NCBI GenBank assembly: GCA_013203065.1
Contig: JABMQV010000634.1
Location: 1 to 11,384 of the forward strand
DNA: 11,384 nt
Origin: Desulfobacteraceae bacterium
Lineage (GTDB): Bacteria > Desulfobacterota > DSM-4660 > Desulfatiglandales > Desulfatiglandaceae
Direction: 5' to 3'
Shown: positions 6,880 through 11,384 of the stretch, in pieces
Layout: every line of letters starts with the position of its first letter
How positions within the stretch are numbered: position 1 is the first letter of the stretch
The notes under the pieces: model-generated
Database searches by the model: none
Seen by the model: the letters and a program-made list of their open reading frames with translations, nothing else
Told to the model about the DNA's origin: nothing
Made by a program: the position numbers and the translations under genes

Positions 6880-7899
6880 TTGGGAAAAGTAGGTATCATC
6901 CCGAATCCCTTTTCGGGAAAGGACATCAGGCGTCTGGTGGCCTGCGGAACAGTCTCCAGCAACAACCAAAAGATCAATCTTGTTTTGAGGCTGCTGCAAG
7001 GGTTGAATGCTGCCGGGGCATCTCACGTTTATGTCATGCCCGACATTTATGGCATAGGGCAAGAGGCGAAGGATACCTTCTTCAGGAGAAAGAAATCAGG
7101 CACTGGTGTATCTCTCTTGGACATGCCGATTTTGACCACTGAAGAGGACTCTCTCAAGGCCACATCACTTATGAAGGACCTCGGAGTGACGTGCATTATC
7201 ACCCTCGGAGGCGATGGGACCAACCGCGTTGTTGCGAAAGCTTGCGGCGAAACGCCCATACTGCCTTTATCTACCGGCACGAACAACGTCTTCCCGTTCA
7301 TGATAGAGGCCACCGTCGCTGGCATGGCAGCTGGACTGGTGTCCCAGGATGTCCTGGATCCTCGCCTAGCTTTCACGGAATGCAAGAGGCTCGACATAAT
7401 CAGAGACGACGAGATCATTGATATTGCCCTCATTGACGTTGTGGTTGTGAAGACAAGCCATCTCGGTGCCCGGGCGATCTGGGAGGTCGGGCAGATCAAA
7501 CAGATTGTTCAGACCTGCGGCTCTCTCGATAATATCGGGCTTTCGTCAATCGGAGGATGCCTTCACCACGTAGAAAGCTCTGACGAACACGGCATAAGCG
7601 TGGAGATCGGAAAAGGCGGGTGTGTTGTTTCAGCCCCCATTGCCCCCGGTCTCATAGAGGAGGTCCCGGTCAAGTCTGCCCGCATATTGGAAATAGGCGA
7701 AGCCATTCCGGTCAACTCTACTCCGTCGGTCCTGGCCCTGGATGGGGAAAGAGAGGTGAGAGTGCGTCCCTCTGACACGTTCGCCATCCGTTTGAGCAAG
7801 CCTGGCTTAAGAATTGTGGATGTTCACAGGGTCCTCAGGCTGGCCACTGAAAAAGGACTCCAATTACGGTCCAGCCTCCCTTCTGAGACACCCTGCTGA
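6880..7899 (+). CDS. AcoX-like ATP-NAD kinase family protein
   Basis: This 339-residue protein belongs to the NAD-kinase/diacylglycerol-kinase-like fold and looks like AcoX, the protein of unknown biochemical role encoded in acetoin dehydrogenase operons. The N-terminus has the AcoX-type VGIIPNPFSGKDIRRLVA segment (4-21). The kinase motif GGDGTNR is at 110-116, the second nucleotide-site motif STGTNN at 131-136, and a C-terminal LDGERE (287-292) recalls the DGE element of NAD kinases. Housekeeping NAD kinases are shorter (about 290) and lack the GKDIRRLVA stretch. It starts at TTG. It is alone on the plus strand, diverges from the PHP gene and converges with the phosphomutase gene, with only 5 bp between stops. 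Whether it phosphorylates NAD or another substrate is not known. Confidence 0.85.
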   Translation: MGKVGIIPNPFSGKDIRRLVACGTVSSNNQKINLVLRLLQGLNAAGASHVYVMPDIYGIGQEAKDTFFRRKKSGTGVSLLDMPILTTEEDSLKATSLMKDLGVTCIITLGGDGTNRVVAKACGETPILPLSTGTNNVFPFMIEATVAGMAAGLVSQDVLDPRLAFTECKRLDIIRDDEIIDIALIDVVVVKTSHLGARAIWEVGQIKQIVQTCGSLDNIGLSSIGGCLHHVESSDEHGISVEIGKGGCVVSAPIAPGLIEEVPVKSARILEIGEAIPVNSTPSVLALDGEREVRVRPSDTFAIRLSKPGLRIVDVHRVLRLATEKGLQLRSSLPSETPC

Positions 7900-7904
7900 G
7901 CTCA

Positions 7905-9416
7905 CTAGGCGCTTTTCCGCTCAGGCATCTGCTGGTCATAGTCTCCTATCTTGCCGGTTTCCCCTAATCTTTGCTGCATAAACTCCATGATATCATAGAG
8001 TTCAGCTTCTGATTTTCTTGACTCGGCTACCAGAACAAGAGAGGGTTTATTTGACGATGCCCGAATCAACCCCCAGCTGTCATTTTCAAAGACAAAACGA
8101 ACGCCGTTTACTGTGATAATGTCCTTGATCACGGAGCCGGCAATGGTATTCCGTTTTTCATAATCCTCAACAAATTGTTTGGTGATGTCATCAACCAGCT
8201 GATATTTCTCTTCGTCCGGACAAAAGACTCCGATGGTCGGTGATTGCCATGTCTTTGGTAAGTCATCAATCATTTTAGACACGGAGACCCCGACATCATC
8301 CAGAAAACGAAGTAAGATAACCGCTGAGAGCAGGGCATCATCATAACCGCGGCCAAAGGGTTCGTTGAAAAAAAAGTGGCCGCTCTTTTCAAACCCTGCA
8401 ATCGCATTAAGCTCTGAAACCTTTTGCTTGATATAAGAATGTCCTGTTTTCCACGTTACCACTTGCGTATTTGTGTCACGTAAAACTTGGTCATCGCTGT
8501 AAAGGCCTGTACTCTTGACGTCAATAATTATAGTCCTACCAGGATGGGACTTGCAAATCCAACGACTCAACAACAAGCCAAGTTTGTCTGAATAGATCTC
8601 GTGCCCCCTCTCATCCACAACGCCGATGCGATCCCCATCCCCATCGATACCGATTCCCAAATCAGCATTATGCTTTAAGGTAGTTTCGCTGATTTTTTTG
8701 AGGAACGAAATGTCTTCAGGATTTGGGTTATGGTTTGGAAAATCCCAATCTGCGTCACAATCGACCTCAATGAGATCACACCCCAGAGATTTGAATATTG
8801 AAGGACCAAATCTTCCGGCTGTTCCGTTTCCAGCAGCCAGTACGACCTTTAAAGGACGGCTCAATTTCTCTTGTCCCAACAAATCCTTAGCGTAAAAATC
8901 ATATACATCGTCGTACGTCTCGTAAATGCCTTTGCCAGTGCTAAAATTGTTACGGTTAACGATTTCTTTAAATTCAATAATACCCCTTGGGCCAAGCGTT
9001 GAGGAAAGTCCATTGGCCAGCTTTATTCCTGTCCAGCCGTTCTCATTATGGCTGGCGGTTATCATTGTGGCTCCCTTGGTCTTGAAGTGATGTTGCGCAA
9101 AATAGACCATTGGCGTTAAGGCTAAACCGATATCCAGGACATGAATGCCCGTTGAAAGAAGACCAACAACCAATGAACGACTAAGGTTCTGGCTGTAGGA
9201 CCTGAAATCATGCCCCACAACCACGCTTTCTTCCCCCAGAACTTCCTGAACATACGTTCCATAGGCACGCCCCAGGACCAAAAAGCCATTGGGGTTGATT
9301 TCTTCACCAAGAATCCAACGAACATCATATTCACGAAAACCATTATCCGTAATTAAGGTTTTTTCAAAATAGTCGAATGAATTATAGGGGACATTGTTCA
9401 AAATTTGCCATCGCAT
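7905..9416 (-). CDS. Phosphomannomutase/phosphoglucomutase
   Basis: This complete 503-residue alpha-D-phosphohexomutase interconverts hexose 6- and 1-phosphates, feeding nucleotide-sugar and envelope polysaccharide synthesis. All four domain signatures are visible: the phosphoserine loop TASHNENGWTGIK (120-132, S122), the magnesium loop GIDGDGDRIG (256-265; D258, D260, D262), the sugar-specificity loop GFEKSGHF (341-348) and the C-terminal phosphate-binding loop RASSNKPSL (452-460; many relatives have RxSNTEP). The NGWTG variant of the serine loop places it in a subgroup distinct from classical AlgC; mannose versus glucose preference cannot be decided. GGAG lies about 9 nt before the ATG at 9416. 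The start is only 2 bp from the stop of the upstream epimerase relic, so that relic's translation may still couple to it. Confidence 0.92.
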   Translation of the reverse strand: MRWQILNNVPYNSFDYFEKTLITDNGFREYDVRWILGEEINPNGFLVLGRAYGTYVQEVLGEESVVVGHDFRSYSQNLSRSLVVGLLSTGIHVLDIGLALTPMVYFAQHHFKTKGATMITASHNENGWTGIKLANGLSSTLGPRGIIEFKEIVNRNNFSTGKGIYETYDDVYDFYAKDLLGQEKLSRPLKVVLAAGNGTAGRFGPSIFKSLGCDLIEVDCDADWDFPNHNPNPEDISFLKKISETTLKHNADLGIGIDGDGDRIGVVDERGHEIYSDKLGLLLSRWICKSHPGRTIIIDVKSTGLYSDDQVLRDTNTQVVTWKTGHSYIKQKVSELNAIAGFEKSGHFFFNEPFGRGYDDALLSAVILLRFLDDVGVSVSKMIDDLPKTWQSPTIGVFCPDEEKYQLVDDITKQFVEDYEKRNTIAGSVIKDIITVNGVRFVFENDSWGLIRASSNKPSLVLVAESRKSEAELYDIMEFMQQRLGETGKIGDYDQQMPERKSA

Positions 9417-9418
9417 AA

Positions 9419-9721
9419 TCAGTCTCCTTTCAACCCCTGGGGGTACGTCTTCATATTACCGTCAATAAGACCTCTGACAAACTTTCGCGCATGAGTTATC
9501 GACAAAACTGGATCAGAATCTTTTTCATGGTCGCGCCACATTTCCACCGTAAGGGGACCACCGTATCCTATTTCGTCCAGTGTCTTAAAAGTTTCCTGAA
9601 AGGGGACATCCCCTTTTTCAATGGGAACACCTCTAATAGTCCTGTACGTGGCATCCTTTACATGCAGGGCCTTTTCAATGGATTCCACGAAAGGCACATC
9701 TCTATCTGTACATTTCCACAT
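9419..9721 (-). pseudogene. 5'-truncated pentulose-phosphate 3-epimerase (UlaE/SgbU-like)
   Basis: The 100-codon frame matches only the C-terminal third of L-ribulose/L-xylulose-5-phosphate 3-epimerases of the UlaE/SgbU family (about 285 residues, xylose-isomerase-like TIM barrel). Matching pieces are ALHVKDATYRT, then RGVPIEKGDVPF, then FKTLDEIGYGGPLTVEMW, and a final helix with SITHARKFVRGL. In UlaE the corresponding stretch reads HVKDT, then RDVPFGEG, then LIEMW, ending in the QARRW helix. The N-terminal two thirds of the barrel, with its metal-binding residues, is absent, and upstream sequence belongs to another gene. No ribosome site precedes the ATG at 9721. The frame itself is intact and ends 2 bp before the phosphomutase ATG. 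It is probably inactive; a recent truncation or contig misassembly would both explain it. Confidence 0.7.
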
Positions 9722-9744
9722 GACCGGCCGCCGGTAGATTTGGG

Positions 9745-10062
9745 TTACTTATTTAGAAAACGACCCAGGACTCCCTTCTTTTTTGCCTGTGGCGGGGGAA
9801 GGTCCAGGTGTTTACAGATGACCTCCTCCAGCTTTTCCTCTGGGACATCGGTGCCCTCCACCACAATCTCCTCCCCCACCATGATCGCAGGGGCCACCGG
9901 CAGATCCAGTTCAAAATACTCGTCGGTGTTGTATTCCGCCGGAGCCTTTGACATGGTTTCCATTTCGATCTCGTATTTTTCACCCAACCTGGGCATCATC
10001 GCCTTGAAATGTTTTCACGGCTTCCCATTGGGTTCGTTAAAAAAGAATCTGACTTTCAGCAT
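9745..10062 (-). CDS. Putative small selenoprotein, thioredoxin-like fold
   Basis: The reading frame starts at ATG 10062, runs 15 codons (MLKVRFFFNEPNGKP), meets TGA at 10015-10017 and continues unbroken to TAA at 9745. Read as selenocysteine, it gives a 105-residue protein with U16. The layout suits a thioredoxin/glutaredoxin-like fold: strand (3-8), redox loop GKPU (13-16), helix KHFKAMMPRL (17-26), strand, a probable cis-proline strand pair VAPAIMVGEEIVVEG, a final helix EEKLEEVICKHL and a lysine-rich tail. There is no second Cys next to U16, so it would be a one-residue redox site; the only Cys is in the last helix. A strong AGGAGG supports the early ATG, while the downstream ATG at 9999 has only a weak site. 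A SECIS-like hairpin follows the TGA. It lies downstream of dsbD. I do not recognise a named family. The alternative is a nonsense mutation of a Cys codon. Confidence 0.72.
9981..9995 (-). promoter_or_regulatory. SECIS-like stem-loop downstream of the in-frame UGA
   Basis: On the minus-strand RNA, CCCA (9993-9990) pairs with UGGG (9986-9983) around a GGU loop (9989-9987). Two G-U wobble pairs extend the stem to six pairs (9995 with 9981, 9994 with 9982). The loop starts 25 nt after the UGA. Bacterial SECIS elements are expected to be within the coding region soon after UGA, with a short apical loop having G in its first two positions, as in the GGU-bearing loop of E. coli fdhF. The stem is short and I see no clear bulged U. 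Confidence 0.6.
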
Positions 10063-10068
10063 TGCTTC

Positions 10069-10074
10069 CCTCCT
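10069..10074 (-). promoter_or_regulatory. Strong ribosome binding site of the selenoprotein gene
   Basis: On the minus strand AGGAGG lies 6 nt before ATG 10062, inside AAGGAGGG. It is an optimal signal, placed for translation to begin upstream of the TGA. This argues that the 15 codons before the TGA are a real coding start. Confidence 0.75.
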
Positions 10075-10206
10075 TCATGCCTGGTTTTTTGGTTTTGCAA
10101 ATTGCGACCTCTTCGTTTCTTAGGTGTTCACTCACCGCCTGTCTATACTGTTTAAAAAAATATTTTTGGGTTCCTGTCTGGTTATGAGGCTGCTTTTAAG
10201 GGGCTT

Positions 10207-10241
10207 TTCAATCGAAAATAGCAAATCGGCAATCGCAAATC
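10207..10241. repeat. Degenerate heptamer tandem array (GCAAATC type)
   Basis: Five 7-bp units read on the plus strand as TTCAATC, GAAAATA, GCAAATC, GGCAATC, GCAAATC. The array abuts the dsbD stop codon (10242-10244) and lies in the 179-bp gap before the selenoprotein gene. The rest of that gap is A/T-rich with no clear terminator or promoter. Confidence 0.65.
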
Positions 10242-11384
10242 CTATAAAGAACCCTTTTTGGCCTCGGCCATTCGGATCAGAAACTGATCCGCGGGAAGAA
10301 AATCCACAAGCCTGAGGTGGCGCAGCCTCCTTCCCTCCCGGTCCAGAAACACAACAGTGGGGACGCCTTTGACGTTGTATTCCCCCAAGAGACGTTCGTG
10401 AGTCGGCTGACCCTTCCTGGTAAGATCAACCTTGATCATAACGAAGTTCCGCTCCGCCTGTTTGACAACTTCCGGGTCATGAAAGGTGATCTCGTCCAGT
10501 TCGCGACAGGGCGCACACCAGTCGGCATAGAAATCTATGATAACCGGCTTTTTTGAGACCCTTGCCTCTGACAGCAGCTTCTCTGAATAGGGCTGCCATG
10601 TCATTCCGGGGCCCCGCATCACCCAGGAGCCTATAAGGAAGGCAACCACAATTACCCCCACCATACCGGCACATGCCCTGATGAGTTGAAAAACGCGTGA
10701 CCCGGTTCGTATTCCCTCAATCCAACCGAGATGAACCCCAGCCGCCAATGCCACGGCCGCCAGAACGAAAACGGCCCCTGTCTTCGGCAGGACCGGTTGA
10801 ATAAAATAAGCGGCCATTCCCACCAGCACCCACCCCATCAATTTCCGCACCCAGAGCATCCATTCGCCCGAACCCGGAAGTCGTTCTATCTGCCCTGAAA
10901 AGATGGCCAACAAGAAAAGCGGCAGTCCAAGACCCATGCTCAGGACAAAAAAGATCACAAACCCGAGGAATGGGTTTCCCATAGTGGCCACCCATGTGAG
11001 CAACCCCAGGACAAAGGGGCCGATACAGGGCGCAGCCACGACCCCGAGGGTCAGGCCCATGAAAATACTGCCGAAATAACCGGAGTAGGTCTTTGACGCG
11101 GCCTGGGTAAGCCCGCTCGGCAACCGCAATTCCCAGAACCCGAATAGACTAAAGGCAAAGGCTACCAGAACTGCAGCAACCAGTGCCAACACCACAGGAC
11201 TCTGGAGCACGGCCCCCATGAGGCCACCGGTCAGAGCGGCAAGGACGCCGAGCAGGGAGTTGGTGAACGCCAACCCCACGATGTAACACGCGCCATGAAT
11301 AAACAGCCCTCCCCTGCCCTGCCCGCTCCGGCCTCCGAAATAGGAAACGGTAATAGGAATCAGCGGGTAGACGCAAGGCGTGAG
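10242..11384 (-). CDS. DsbD-like thiol:disulfide interchange protein (partial)
   Basis: The frame is open to the right edge of the window, so the 5' end is missing; 380 residues are visible. The first visible residues LTPCVYPLIPITVSYFGG carry one of the two conserved membrane cysteines, and VVAAPCIGP about 115 residues later carries the other, as in the DsbD/CcdA transmembrane electron carrier. About six to seven hydrophobic segments follow the family pattern. After the last segment comes a periplasmic thioredoxin domain with FYADWCAPCREL and a cis-proline in VKGVPTVVF, equivalent to DsbD-gamma. The active site CAPC differs from the E. coli CVAC. The protein should carry electrons from cytoplasmic thioredoxin across the membrane to periplasmic oxidised proteins or cytochrome c maturation. 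A GTG at 11277-11279 is in frame, but starting there would delete the first conserved Cys. An N-terminal DsbD-alpha domain may lie outside the window. Confidence 0.9.
   Translation of the reverse strand, partial: LTPCVYPLIPITVSYFGGRSGQGRGGLFIHGACYIVGLAFTNSLLGVLAALTGGLMGAVLQSPVVLALVAAVLVAFAFSLFGFWELRLPSGLTQAASKTYSGYFGSIFMGLTLGVVAAPCIGPFVLGLLTWVATMGNPFLGFVIFFVLSMGLGLPLFLLAIFSGQIERLPGSGEWMLWVRKLMGWVLVGMAAYFIQPVLPKTGAVFVLAAVALAAGVHLGWIEGIRTGSRVFQLIRACAGMVGVIVVAFLIGSWVMRGPGMTWQPYSEKLLSEARVSKKPVIIDFYADWCAPCRELDEITFHDPEVVKQAERNFVMIKVDLTRKGQPTHERLLGEYNVKGVPTVVFLDREGRRLRHLRLVDFLPADQFLIRMAEAKKGSL

Noticed and set aside
7896..7924. CTGAGC/GCTCAG inverted repeat as a two-way terminator between the AcoX-like and phosphomutase genes
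   Set aside because: It has only six pairs around a 17-nt loop and no T-run on either side, and it overlaps both gene ends. Chance is likely.
9491..10123. Plus-strand open frame of 210 codons across the epimerase relic and selenoprotein gene
   Set aside because: It lies antisense to two minus-strand frames with family matches. Its own translation shows no domain, and the strong ribosome site in the area is on the minus strand. I keep it as a minor caution against the selenoprotein call only.
11277..11279. GTG as the true start of the DsbD-like gene
   Set aside because: The frame continues to the window edge with the conserved TPCVYP cysteine segment, so the gene begins outside the window.

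Overview
The window looks like bacterial chromosome of an anaerobe, most plausibly a Desulfobacterota (former deltaproteobacterial) genome or metagenome contig. The reasons are an apparent selenocysteine gene, an AcoX-type kinase homologue, several FGGY and amidohydrolase catabolic genes, and degenerate 7-bp tandem repeats in the gaps. This placement is inference; no rRNA or marker gene is present.

Left part (1-6345): an iron-ADH-family dehydrogenase on the + strand (222-1376) faces a four-gene minus-strand run read from right to left: a PHP-domain metal hydrolase, an amidohydrolase-2-type enzyme, an acetamidase/formamidase-family protein and an FGGY kinase very similar to the autoinducer-2 kinase LsrK. 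Between the converging dehydrogenase and kinase lies a 37-codon relic (1397-1507) of the C-terminal transketolase-like domain of a 2-oxoacid dehydrogenase E1-beta subunit, interrupted by a stop. The run resembles a catabolic operon for a small hydroxylated or amide-bearing substrate (two C-N or C-O hydrolases, a sugar-type kinase, an oxidoreductase), but the substrate cannot be read from sequence.

Middle part (6346-7899): a gap of about 530 bp with short direct repeats, a heptamer array and a stem-loop, then an AcoX/NAD-kinase-like gene starting at TTG. AcoX genes normally sit with E1-alpha/E1-beta genes of acetoin-type dehydrogenases. None is intact here, but the E1-beta relic 5 kb away suggests that such a locus was once nearby.

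Right part (7905-11384, all minus strand): DsbD-like thiol:disulfide transporter (cut by the window edge), a small thioredoxin-fold selenoprotein, a 5'-truncated UlaE/SgbU-like pentulose-phosphate 3-epimerase relic, and a phosphomannomutase/phosphoglucomutase.

The best candidate for something undescribed is the small selenoprotein at 9745-10062. An AGGAGG ribosome site precedes an ATG. Codon 16 is an in-frame TGA, and a GGU-capped stem-loop follows at the right distance for a bacterial SECIS. The frame then continues through a thioredoxin-like protein with a probable cis-proline strand. A standard gene caller would miss the first 21 codons, including the putative catalytic selenocysteine. Its place just downstream of dsbD suggests a redox role.
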